Assembly: GCA_002339085.1 (NCBI GenBank)
Contig: DDDX01000060.1
Coordinates: 7,478-71,477 of the forward strand
Direction of reading: 5' to 3'
From: Cellvibrionales bacterium UBA1969
GTDB lineage: Bacteria > Pseudomonadota > Gammaproteobacteria > Pseudomonadales > UBA7434
Length of the DNA: 64,000 nucleotides
Made by a program: the position numbers and the translations under genes. Shown here one piece after another: positions 19,801-27,880 of the stretch; position 1 is the stretch's first letter; each line of letters starts with the position of its first letter. A model generated the notes under the pieces. It ran no database searches. It was not told where the DNA came from and worked only from the letters and a program-made list of their open reading frames with translations.

Positions 19801-20195
19801 AAACGACGTATCCCCTTGCTTGCGATCTAAAAAATAATGGCAAATAAACTACTGATTCAGGCAGTACAAAAAAACAGATAAAATAACTGTTAAGCACCCA
19901 TTTACAAGCTATTAATGATACCACAGGCGGACCATTCATTGGCATTTCTGGTCACTAAAAAACTGACTTTCGATGGTACTTTGCCAGCTATCATTTATCG
20001 TTTTTAGCCAACATAAAACCGCTGTTTTTTTCACGACGAAATACGCTTATTTTTTACTCTTTTTATCTGCTGGATGCCCGCCTGAGGGTCACAACAAGAG
20101 CTGAATTTTTAAAAACACCTTAGCGTTCACCTAAAGTGCTCGCAATAACGTATAATTGACTATTAACCAGCGTTTTCTATCGAATAGCCAAACAC
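19801..20195. promoter_or_regulatory. Divergent intergenic region between gyrA and the amidohydrolase operon
   Basis: A gap of 395 bp without a credible gene. For gyrA, TTGTAA (plus-strand 19902-19907) and TATTTT (19880-19885) lie 16 bp apart on the minus strand. For the plus-strand operon, TATAAT at 20151-20156 lies 39 nt before the ATG, with only a weak -35. The rest contains several T-runs but no clear hairpin terminator. Both promoter calls rest on motif matching alone. Confidence 0.4.
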
Positions 20196-21524
20196 ATGAC
20201 TTCAGTCGAAATTGAAATTATTAGCGCTCGGTGGGTTTTACCCATCGATCAAAACCAACCGCTCGCTAACAAGATCACGGTGCTCGAAAATCACGCCATC
20301 GTTGTCGAAGAGCGTTGCATTATTGCCATTGGACCATCAGATGAACTTCTCGCCCGCTATCCTGATGCCTCACACACAGCGCTGAATCACCATATTTTAA
20401 TGCCGGGCTTAGTCAATGCCCACAACCTCACCGCCATGAGCCTACTGAAAGGGTTGACAAACCCCCAGCCACTGCCGAAATGGCTTAACGACATTTGGAC
20501 AATCGAGCGCCAATGGCTGTCTGAATCATTTGCGCGTGACGGTGTTGCACTGGGTATTGCCGAAATGCTACTCAGCGGCACCACTTGTTTTAGTGACAGC
20601 TATCTATTCCCCAATGCCAGCGCCAGCATCACAGAGTCATTAGGTATGCGGGCTCAAATTCATTTTCCTATTAGTGAGCAAGCCTCCAACTGGGCACAAA
20701 ATAGCGAGGAATATTTTGAAAAAGGCCTAGAAATTGCTGATGAATACCGACAAAGTGCGCTTATCACTACGGGATTTGGGCCCTACTCCGCTAACCGTGT
20801 CAGCAATAAGAGTTTTGAGCGTATCGCCATGTTGGCCGAAGAGATCGACCGACCGATCCACCTTTATATGCATCAACATGAGGCTGAAATCAACGACTCT
20901 ATCGATAAGTATGGCCTTCAGCCTATTCAGCGCTTGTCTGAACTAGGGGTATTATCGCCTCGCACCCAAGTGATTCAAGCCGGCCTGCTAGACACCAACA
21001 GTGAGCAGCTGTTGGTTGAATCTGGCGCCAGCGTGATTCACTGCCCAGGCGCCAGCCTAAACCTTCAAACTGCGTACAGCCCAAGCACCAAACTGCTTAA
21101 ACAAGGCGTTAACATGGGCCTAGGCACCGATAGCGCCGCCTGCGGCAACACGCTGAATCTTTTTAGTCAGCTGAACCTAGCGGTTATGCTAAGCGCTGAA
21201 GCCGATATACAAAAACCGCTATCCTGTGCCGCAGCGCTAAGAATGGCAACCCTTGGCGGCGCGGAAACACTAGGGTTAGACAGTGAAATTGGCAGTCTCA
21301 GCGTTGGCAAACAGGCCGATATTATTGCTATCGACACCCAAACGCCTAGCCTTCAGCCGCTTCAGTCAATCACTAGGCAACTGGTTAATGCCGGAGCTGA
21401 CGCGCCTGTCAGCCATGTCTGGGTAGCGGGACAACGTAAAGTCAGTGATGGTCAGTTAGTTGATATTGATCTAAATGCTGTGCTGGCAAAAAGTGATTGG
21501 TGGAAGAAACAACTAGCATCTTAA
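20196..21524 (+). CDS. TRZ/ATZ-family amidohydrolase, MTA/SAH deaminase-like but missing conserved histidines
   Basis: A 442-residue amidohydrolase-fold protein that by position and overall sequence is the counterpart of the MtaD-like deaminase preceding ubiG in Pseudomonas. Its frame is intact (MPGLVNAH...GTTCFSD...MHQHEAE...HCP...GTDSAA). Several functional residues differ from the family pattern. The metal motif HTH reads H76-N-L78, the PHAPY segment reads GPYSAN (Tyr197), and the His that follows the HxHE motif is Gln261. His226, Glu229, His282 of HCP and Asp312 of GTD remain. It may bind a different substrate or metal arrangement, or have lost activity; deamination of methylthioadenosine should not be assumed. 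It is the first gene of an operon with ubiG (13-nt gap). Confidence 0.85.
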   Translation: MTSVEIEIISARWVLPIDQNQPLANKITVLENHAIVVEERCIIAIGPSDELLARYPDASHTALNHHILMPGLVNAHNLTAMSLLKGLTNPQPLPKWLNDIWTIERQWLSESFARDGVALGIAEMLLSGTTCFSDSYLFPNASASITESLGMRAQIHFPISEQASNWAQNSEEYFEKGLEIADEYRQSALITTGFGPYSANRVSNKSFERIAMLAEEIDRPIHLYMHQHEAEINDSIDKYGLQPIQRLSELGVLSPRTQVIQAGLLDTNSEQLLVESGASVIHCPGASLNLQTAYSPSTKLLKQGVNMGLGTDSAACGNTLNLFSQLNLAVMLSAEADIQKPLSCAAALRMATLGGAETLGLDSEIGSLSVGKQADIIAIDTQTPSLQPLQSITRQLVNAGADAPVSHVWVAGQRKVSDGQLVDIDLNAVLAKSDWWKKQLAS

Positions 21525-21537
21525 TGAGTAGTCAAGT

Positions 21538-22278
21538 ATGAAACAAAGCAATACCGAAGCGCCCAATACACAGACCAATGTCGACCGCGATGAAATCGCA
21601 AAATTTGAGGCGCTGGCCCATCGTTGGTGGGACACCGAAAGTGAATTCAAACCGCTGCACGCGATTAATCCTTTAAGAGCAAACTTCATTGACCGGCTCT
21701 CACCCGTAGCTGAAAAGAAAGTGATTGATATCGGTTGCGGCGGAGGGATTCTGTCAGAGGCACTGACCCAGCGCGGCGCCCAAGTCACCGGCATCGACAT
21801 GGGAGAAGCACCGTTAGCTGTGGCCGAGTTACACGCCTTGGATAATCAGCTTACGATAGAATATAAAAGAATTACCGCAGAACAGATCGCGCTTGAAAGA
21901 CCCGAGCAATACGATATCGTCACCTGCCTTGAAATGCTTGAACATGTGCCAGACCCTGCCGCCATCGTGAATGCCTGTGCAAACCTTTGCAAACCCGGTG
22001 GGCATCTTTATTTCGCCACCATTAACCGCAACCCTAAAAGCTATTTATTTGCGATTGTTGGCGCAGAACACATATTGCGCCTATTACCTAAGGGTACTCA
22101 TGATTATGAAAAGCTGATCAAACCCTCAGAACTACATCACTGGATTAGGGCCAGTGGACTAAGTTTAAAAGACTCAACCGGCATGACCTACAACCCGCTG
22201 ACAAAGCAATACAACTTAAAATCGAATAATCTGGATGTTAATTATTTATTGCATGCCATTAAAACGGCATCCCAATAA
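21538..22278 (+). CDS. ubiG: Ubiquinone biosynthesis O-methyltransferase
   Basis: Performs both O-methylations in ubiquinone synthesis using S-adenosylmethionine. In this 246-residue protein the SAM motif I is VIDIGCGGGILSEAL, the acidic loop is TGIDMG, and the C-terminal part has the UbiG-typical GGHLYFATINRNPKSYLFAIVGAEHILRLLPKGTH-type region (here in abbreviated form, residues about 155-190). WWDTESEFKPLHAINPLR near the N-terminus is also diagnostic. It is followed after 20 nt by the phosphatase gene. Confidence 0.97.
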   Translation: MKQSNTEAPNTQTNVDRDEIAKFEALAHRWWDTESEFKPLHAINPLRANFIDRLSPVAEKKVIDIGCGGGILSEALTQRGAQVTGIDMGEAPLAVAELHALDNQLTIEYKRITAEQIALERPEQYDIVTCLEMLEHVPDPAAIVNACANLCKPGGHLYFATINRNPKSYLFAIVGAEHILRLLPKGTHDYEKLIKPSELHHWIRASGLSLKDSTGMTYNPLTKQYNLKSNNLDVNYLLHAIKTASQ

Positions 22279-22298
22279 CCCTGTTTAGAAAAAATGCT

Positions 22299-22970
22299 AT
22301 GAACAATGCTGTACTATTTGATTTGGATGGCACTTTATTGGATACCGCTCCAGATTTTATTATCGCGGTCAATCAGCTAAGGAGCGATCACGGCCTAGAA
22401 AATCTCAGCGATGAAACTATTACTGTGCAAGTCTCTAACGGATCAGCTGCACTGACTCAATTAGCACTCAATATCACGCCAGAAGAGCCAAGCTTCGCAT
22501 CAGCAAGGCAGCAATTGCTCGATTATTATCTAGCTTGCATCGGTACTCGTTCAAGATTATTTTCCGGTTATAAATCGCTTCTCAGCGCGTTAAAAGATGC
22601 CGGTATAGCTTGGGGTATCGTGACCAACAAACCATTACTTTACAGCCAAGCCCTACTTGAAAAACTTCAATTAGCTAACGACTGTAATGTGTTAATCTGC
22701 CCCGATCATGTCGAAAAGCCCAAACCTGACCCTGCAGGATTATTACTGGCAGCAAAAAAACTGCAATGCGCAAGCGATAATATTATTTATGTCGGCGACC
22801 ACCAGCGTGATATTGAAGCTGGCAATAGAGCAAGCATGAAAACCATTGCTGTGGCCTTTGGCTATATCGAACCCAGCGACAATATTAATACTTGGCAAGC
22901 AGATTTTATTGCCGAGCAAACCAAGGACATCAAACCCATTGTGGAATCGGTATTCTCATGCAAGATTTAA
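22299..22970 (+). CDS. mupP: HAD-family phosphatase, probable MupP (N-acetylmuramic acid 6-phosphate phosphatase) or Gph
   Basis: A HAD hydrolase of 223 residues. Motif I is LFDLDGTLLDTAPDF (nucleophile Asp), motif II is in GIVTNKP, the motif III Lys is in KPKPDP, and motif IV is VGDHQRDIEAG. Sequence alone fits phosphoglycolate phosphatase. However, the gene directly after ubiG and before the yciK-like SDR in Pseudomonas (PA3172) is MupP, a peptidoglycan-recycling phosphatase, so that assignment is favoured by context. Its partners AmgK and MurU are not in this window. The stop overlaps the start of the next gene by 13 nt. Confidence 0.8.
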   Translation: MNNAVLFDLDGTLLDTAPDFIIAVNQLRSDHGLENLSDETITVQVSNGSAALTQLALNITPEEPSFASARQQLLDYYLACIGTRSRLFSGYKSLLSALKDAGIAWGIVTNKPLLYSQALLEKLQLANDCNVLICPDHVEKPKPDPAGLLLAAKKLQCASDNIIYVGDHQRDIEAGNRASMKTIAVAFGYIEPSDNINTWQADFIAEQTKDIKPIVESVFSCKI

Positions 22971-23722
22971 GCAATATTAACGACTATCAAGCCAGCAGTA
23001 CGCTTTTAGCGGGCAAAAATATTGTCGTCACCGGCGCAGGTGATGGCATTGGCAAAGCAGCGGCGCTTAGCTTTGCTGCGCATGGCGCAACGGTTATATT
23101 AGTTGGCAAAACCATCGAAAAATTAGCCTTAGTTTACGATGAAATTGAAGCTGCGGGGCACCCACAACCGGTACTGGTCGAATTGGACTTAGCAGAAGCC
23201 AGTCATAGAGACTTCGCCGCGTTAAATAACGAGATTATCGACCAACTGGGCAGCTTACATGGCCTGTTACACAATGCCGGGATACTGGGTGAGATGAAAC
23301 CCTTATCACAATACGACGCAGAGACCTTTGACCAAGTCATTAAAGTTAACTTAAGCAGCAACTTTAACCTAACAAATGCCCTGATGCCGGCACTCAATCT
23401 TGCCGACCATGCCTCTGTGATATTTACTTCATCGGGCGTTGGCCGAAAAAGTCGTGCTTACTGGGGTGCCTACGCGGTCTCAAAATTTGGCATAGAAGGC
23501 TTAATGCAAACCTGGGCCGATGAATTAGCTGATACGAGCAATATCAGAGTTAACTCGCTAAATCCAGGTGCCACACAAACTCAAATGCGCAAACAGGCCT
23601 ATCCTGGAGAAGCCTTAAACAGCAACCCTGAACCATCAGCGATCATGAATGCTTATTTATATCTCATTGGCTCCGACAGCATTGGTGTCAATGGTCAAGC
23701 CTTAAATGCACAAAGTAAATAA
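22958..23722 (+). CDS. YciK-family short-chain dehydrogenase
   Basis: An SDR of 254 residues with the cofactor motif VVTGAGDGIG, the LLHNAG segment, and the catalytic Ser and YAVSK (Tyr-x-x-x-Lys). It is close to E. coli YciK, whose substrate is unsettled. The ATG at 22958 was chosen because the protein aligns from MQDLSNINDYQ; upstream codons only overlap mupP. The 13-nt overlap indicates translational coupling. It is the last gene of the amidohydrolase-ubiG-mupP-yciK operon and converges with alkB. Confidence 0.9.
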   Translation: MQDLSNINDYQASSTLLAGKNIVVTGAGDGIGKAAALSFAAHGATVILVGKTIEKLALVYDEIEAAGHPQPVLVELDLAEASHRDFAALNNEIIDQLGSLHGLLHNAGILGEMKPLSQYDAETFDQVIKVNLSSNFNLTNALMPALNLADHASVIFTSSGVGRKSRAYWGAYAVSKFGIEGLMQTWADELADTSNIRVNSLNPGATQTQMRKQAYPGEALNSNPEPSAIMNAYLYLIGSDSIGVNGQALNAQSK

Positions 23723-23750
23723 CCAAGCACATGTCTATCTGTGTGATTTT

Positions 23751-24401
23751 TTAGGTCCTTGAAGCGCTTTTCGCGAGTAACGGATCAACCCAACGAAACG
23801 TTAAATTAATTCGCGCCGTCATACTGCGTCGGCTTTTAGCAATCTGATGTAACCAGTTTTTCTGTGTCTCACCGCGCATGATCAAGACACTGCCATGAGG
23901 CAACTCCAGCTTAAATTTCTGCTGCTTATCAGTACGATGCTTCATCTGAAATACGCGTGGCTGTCCAAAACTCACCGAGGCAATAACTGGCGTGTCACCT
24001 AACTCAACTTCATCATCCGCATGCCAGCCATTACTGTCACTACCATCGCGGTATAAGTTAGCTAGCACGCTATTAAACTCAACCGCTGCTGTAGTCTCTA
24101 GGCGGCGCCGAATAGCCATTAATTCCTGAGTCCAAGCTAGTCCCTGATGGGTAATCCCCGAGTAGGTATAAGGTAGTTCATCATCGGCATACCAAGCCGA
24201 TAAACGCGGCACCAACCGTCGCTTGCCAAATAGAGTGATCTGCTCTTGCCGCCAAGGCAACTGCTGTTCAAATTGATTCAGCAAGTTGTCAGCCTGTTTT
24301 TTGGGGAAAAAATTAGGGTAATAGCAAAGTTCACCACCCTGAAGGGAAATCGTTTGTCCGGCATTGGCCTGCGATTCAATTGAAAATAAATCTAAACTCA
24401 T
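23751..24401 (-). CDS. AlkB-type 2-oxoglutarate/Fe(II)-dependent dioxygenase
   Basis: Oxidative repair of alkylated nucleic-acid bases is the likely role. This 216-residue protein has the iron motif GWHADDE (HxD), the distal His in NWLHQIAKS, and the 2-oxoglutarate arginines in RINLTFRW, the standard RxNxTxR pattern of AlkB and ALKBH2/3 relatives. VPRLSAWYAD and YTYSG earlier in the protein are also family-typical. ATG 24401 is the start. It lies 52 nt after the nitroreductase-like gene but is probably a core gene rather than part of that cluster. Confidence 0.92.
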   Translation of the reverse strand: MSLDLFSIESQANAGQTISLQGGELCYYPNFFPKKQADNLLNQFEQQLPWRQEQITLFGKRRLVPRLSAWYADDELPYTYSGITHQGLAWTQELMAIRRRLETTAAVEFNSVLANLYRDGSDSNGWHADDEVELGDTPVIASVSFGQPRVFQMKHRTDKQQKFKLELPHGSVLIMRGETQKNWLHQIAKSRRSMTARINLTFRWVDPLLAKSASRT

Positions 24402-24453
24402 TAGCGCATACTAGCAAAATAATGTCGGCACGGCTAAGTCTTAGCGCAGGTCT

Positions 24454-24981
24454 TCAGACCGTATCTTCTTGTGGACGAGATCGTTTGAAATTGGGTTGAA
24501 TTGCTACAACCGGTAACTGACGAATACCTTCTGTCATTTTAGTATAATGACTGTAACCACCATCAGCATTAACTAAGGCAAACCCCTCTTTTCGAGACTC
24601 TCCGCTTAACACGGTAGCCTTAGCAAAAGACCATTGTCGATTAACGCAGATCCAACTACAGGCATGTGCTCTAATATTTAAACACCATACCGCATCTTTC
24701 GCTCTACCGCCGTGCGAGCCCACGACTAAGTATCGATTTCCGTCTTTCACATAAGGCAAGACGACTGACTTTATTTGGCCGGTTTTCCAATGAATAGTTT
24801 TTAAAATTAAATGCGGACGATCGGCGTAACCCCCTGCCCGCGTAAACATCCGCCCCATGAAAGATACGTTAAACCAACGCATTAACCATCGGTCGACAGC
24901 CAAACCTTTGGGGTTGGCAAGCCGTGGAATCATCGCCTGCCAAAAACGACTGGCTGTTAATGATTTATCCTTGCTGGGCAT
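24454..24981 (-). CDS. Deazaflavin-dependent (Ddn-type) nitroreductase family protein
   Basis: A 175-residue protein of the split beta-barrel Ddn/F420-type family. The segments RPHLILKTIHWKTGQIKSVVL, YLVVGSHGG and a Trp-containing C-terminal region resemble the F420/FMN-binding Ddn family best known from Actinobacteria. The cofactor may be F420 or FMN; no F420-biosynthesis gene is in the window. It is 13 nt downstream of the EthD gene and probably in one operon with it and the molybdopterin oxidoreductase. The physiological substrate is unknown; reduction of quinones or enone systems is an inference from the family. Confidence 0.65.
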   Translation of the reverse strand: MPSKDKSLTASRFWQAMIPRLANPKGLAVDRWLMRWFNVSFMGRMFTRAGGYADRPHLILKTIHWKTGQIKSVVLPYVKDGNRYLVVGSHGGRAKDAVWCLNIRAHACSWICVNRQWSFAKATVLSGESRKEGFALVNADGGYSHYTKMTEGIRQLPVVAIQPNFKRSRPQEDTV

Positions 24982-24994
24982 CGTATACTCCTTA

Positions 24995-25681
24995 TTATTT
25001 GAAGAAGTACTCGCTCATTGGCACAGAAAACATCGTATTCACGTCACAGAAACCAGGAATTTCTGCAATCATGGCCTGCACGACTTCAGCAGAACCAAAG
25101 TAGCGACTGTCATCGGTAAAATCTTCTAACTGTTTAAAATGTTCAGCCACAATAGCACGATAGGGCGGCGCATTGGGGGTCAAAGGTCTGGCCACGGCGT
25201 CTCTCACATAAGACCATCGCAGGGGATGTAAATCAAACGATAAGCTTGAATGATCAACTTGCCAGTTATGATAAAAATCTTCATCACTGACATTAGCTGG
25301 CTTAGCGTTGGCACCAAATTGAGTGACACCTGGTCGTCTCTCGCCGCCCTCCCAGACAGGCTCAAAGGCTTGCAATACCGACTCAGTCACCAAATACCCA
25401 GTTAACGGGCCCGCTAAACTGGCTAAATAGTTTTCAATCGGCGCGCGATGGTCGAGACAATCATGCCAAAAGGAAACCACTGCCTGCACATCTTGCCAAC
25501 AACCGATCAAGCGACCCGGCGCTTCAGCTTGAAAGTCTTCATTCATATCAGCAATATTAATGGTGATCTTAGAAGCGCCCCGTTCACGCAATTCAGCCAC
25601 CGCTGTTGACAGTAATGTCTGGGCTAAATCATCCAGCGATACCTGCTCGCTAGGACCAATCATATAGACGAATTTTTCCAT
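24995..25681 (-). CDS. EthD-domain protein
   Basis: This 228-residue protein shows two ferredoxin-like alpha/beta repeats of EthD type, with YHNWQVDHSSL and a C-terminal DTRYFGS-like pattern (DDSRYFGSAEVVQAMIAEIPGF). EthD proteins accompany oxygenases and ring-degradation enzymes, but their biochemical role is usually unproven. The ATG at 25681 was preferred over the GTG at 25693 because AGTGAGG lies 6 nt upstream. It is 24 nt after the molybdopterin oxidoreductase and 13 nt before the nitroreductase-like gene. Confidence 0.72.
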   Translation of the reverse strand: MEKFVYMIGPSEQVSLDDLAQTLLSTAVAELRERGASKITINIADMNEDFQAEAPGRLIGCWQDVQAVVSFWHDCLDHRAPIENYLASLAGPLTGYLVTESVLQAFEPVWEGGERRPGVTQFGANAKPANVSDEDFYHNWQVDHSSLSFDLHPLRWSYVRDAVARPLTPNAPPYRAIVAEHFKQLEDFTDDSRYFGSAEVVQAMIAEIPGFCDVNTMFSVPMSEYFFK

Positions 25682-25705
25682 AACTAACCTCACTAAGTGG
25701 TGGTT

Positions 25706-27859
25706 TTATACCGCGCTAACATCGACAATTACGCCGTTCATATGCGACATACCCGAGAGTGGCTCGATCGATTCTGGCCCATCGGGAATAATAATATTCA
25801 CATTCACACCTTGTGTCTGTTGAGCAACGGTTAAACCCGCTGCATCTTGATGCCCCCAACCATGTGGAACAGCAACCGAGCCAAGTTTCATATCATCATC
25901 AATTTTAACCGGTAACATAATGCTTTTTTCAGCCCGGCTGACTTTAGCGATTTTGCCATCTGCCAAGCCTCGACTAATAGCGTCATCTGAGTGGATGTAT
26001 AAATAATTAGTATGTCTATCACCGGCAATAAATGCTTTAACATTATGAGCCCAGCTGTTGTGCGTAAATCGCTCGCGTTTTTGAATTAACTTCAGCGCGC
26101 TTTTATGCTTAATTTCTTGCGCATAGACTTGCTCTAAACTTTTGGCTCTCGCCACTAAATCAGCGGGCGCCAATTCAACTTTACCTGATGGTGTATTCAC
26201 CCGTTGACCTAAGTAATCGCCGGGCTTATTCGGCGATAATTTTCGACCGTTAGGAAATTTTCGCATAGCCTGAATACTGCCTAAATTCGCCGACCGAATC
26301 ATGCCTCCCAAGAAAATTTTATCTAACCCGGTAAGCTTACCAATCACCGGTATCTTAGCTAGCAACTCTGCCGCATTACTGAGCCATTGAAAAGTTTTAG
26401 ACCCTGACAAAGGCCGACCTGCAGAGCGACACAACTGCCGAAAAATCAAGCCCTCATCACGCGCCTGTGCAGGCGGCAATATGACTTGGTCGGTATAATC
26501 AAAACTTCGGTTAGGCATTAAGCCCATCATAGTAAAAAAATAAAACGGTACGTCAGCGCGTTCTAATGAGTGCAAGCCTGGTAAAATATAGTCGGCATAC
26601 TCTGCAGTTTCATTGCGAACAATATCAATGCAAACAAATAAATCCAGCGCTGAAAAAGCCTCTGCTAAGCGTTCACTGCCACCACAACTTAGCAACGGAT
26701 TACCCGACATATTAAACATCGCGCGAACCTTTCCCTTGCCAGGCGTTAAAATTTCATCTGCCATAATACCCGCTGGGATAGTGCTATTCACATAAGGTAT
26801 ATTATCGATTCGTGAACGCCGAAGAACAGAGGGTGAATTAAATTTAGGAAATACACCCCGACCCGCCAATACCCCGCCTCGTTTATCGAGATTACCTGTA
26901 ATAGCGTTTATCGCCTCTTGCAACCAATAAACCAGCAAACCATGACGACTTTGATTCACACCGGTTGAAGAGTAGATTGCTGCACCATCTGCCGCAAGGT
27001 AGCAATCGACTATGGCCCTTAGCTGATCTACCGACACTTGCGTCACCTCGGCAACACGTTCTGGCGTCCATGGCTTTGACACCTCTTTTAGTGTTGCGTA
27101 TCCCTCCATAAAATCCCCTACCTGCTGCTGCTTCACGGCACCACGGACAATCACCTCATGCAAAAAACCAAGCATAAAAAAAACATCGGTATCCGGTCTT
27201 ATCGCGACATGCTCACCAAAGCGTTTGGCAGACTCAGTAAAACGCGGATTCAACCAATAGACTTTGCCGCCGCGTTGCTCTATCGCGGCCAATTTTTCCA
27301 TCGGTTTGGGCAGTGAAATAAAACTCATTTTTGATATTAATGGATTACTGCCAACAGCGATTAAGCACTGGGTATGTTCAATGTCAGGAAAGACCTGATC
27401 ATTTGCACTGCCAAATAAACGTTCACCCCCAGCAAATTTATTAGCGCAGTCTTGAGTGCCAGGAGTGAATAATTTATCTGCATCAAAAGCTTTTAAAAAG
27501 AACGTCATAACCGTCGATGGCCAAAGATTAAAGCCGATAGGGTTACCCATATAAGCCGCAATAGATTGACCACCATGCTCAGCATGAATCAACTTTAAGC
27601 GATGCCCAATTTCCGCTAGCGCCTGTGACCACGTAATCGGCTCAAACTTTCCATCGACTTTTTTGAGCGGCTGGGTTAATCGATCAGGGCTATGCACAAA
27701 ATCACCCATTTTCAAACCTTTGATACAAGCGTAACCCTCGCTGCTGATATGCTCGATATTGGGTTGGATGTCCAATACGCGATCGTGCTCGGTCTGAACC
27801 ACTAGGCCACATTGCGCCTCACAGATACGGCAAAAGGTTTTTTGCTGCTTAATCGCCAT
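25706..27859 (-). CDS. Molybdopterin-dependent oxidoreductase with N-terminal [4Fe-4S] site
   Basis: A 717-residue catalytic subunit of the DMSO reductase/formate dehydrogenase superfamily. The N-terminal cluster motif is CRICEAQC...C (Cys10, 13, 17 and 45). Molybdopterin-binding regions follow, and the C-terminal MopB-C domain includes SGKVELAPADL and VAVPHGWGHQDAAG. No Tat signal peptide is visible, suggesting a cytoplasmic enzyme. A cysteine in TPGTQDCANKF could be the molybdenum ligand. No electron-transfer partner subunit lies next to it. Family members oxidise or reduce very diverse small molecules; the substrate is unknown, but linkage to EthD, Ddn-type, DUF3604 and TauD proteins suggests an accessory catabolic role. 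Confidence 0.82.
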   Translation of the reverse strand: MAIKQQKTFCRICEAQCGLVVQTEHDRVLDIQPNIEHISSEGYACIKGLKMGDFVHSPDRLTQPLKKVDGKFEPITWSQALAEIGHRLKLIHAEHGGQSIAAYMGNPIGFNLWPSTVMTFFLKAFDADKLFTPGTQDCANKFAGGERLFGSANDQVFPDIEHTQCLIAVGSNPLISKMSFISLPKPMEKLAAIEQRGGKVYWLNPRFTESAKRFGEHVAIRPDTDVFFMLGFLHEVIVRGAVKQQQVGDFMEGYATLKEVSKPWTPERVAEVTQVSVDQLRAIVDCYLAADGAAIYSSTGVNQSRHGLLVYWLQEAINAITGNLDKRGGVLAGRGVFPKFNSPSVLRRSRIDNIPYVNSTIPAGIMADEILTPGKGKVRAMFNMSGNPLLSCGGSERLAEAFSALDLFVCIDIVRNETAEYADYILPGLHSLERADVPFYFFTMMGLMPNRSFDYTDQVILPPAQARDEGLIFRQLCRSAGRPLSGSKTFQWLSNAAELLAKIPVIGKLTGLDKIFLGGMIRSANLGSIQAMRKFPNGRKLSPNKPGDYLGQRVNTPSGKVELAPADLVARAKSLEQVYAQEIKHKSALKLIQKRERFTHNSWAHNVKAFIAGDRHTNYLYIHSDDAISRGLADGKIAKVSRAEKSIMLPVKIDDDMKLGSVAVPHGWGHQDAAGLTVAQQTQGVNVNIIIPDGPESIEPLSGMSHMNGVIVDVSAV

Positions 27860-27880
27860 ATTATTATCTCGATCGATAAA

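Noticed and set aside
23723..23750. Possible terminator between yciK and alkB
   Set aside because: Only a 4-bp CACA/TGTG stem precedes the T-run; too weak to annotate.
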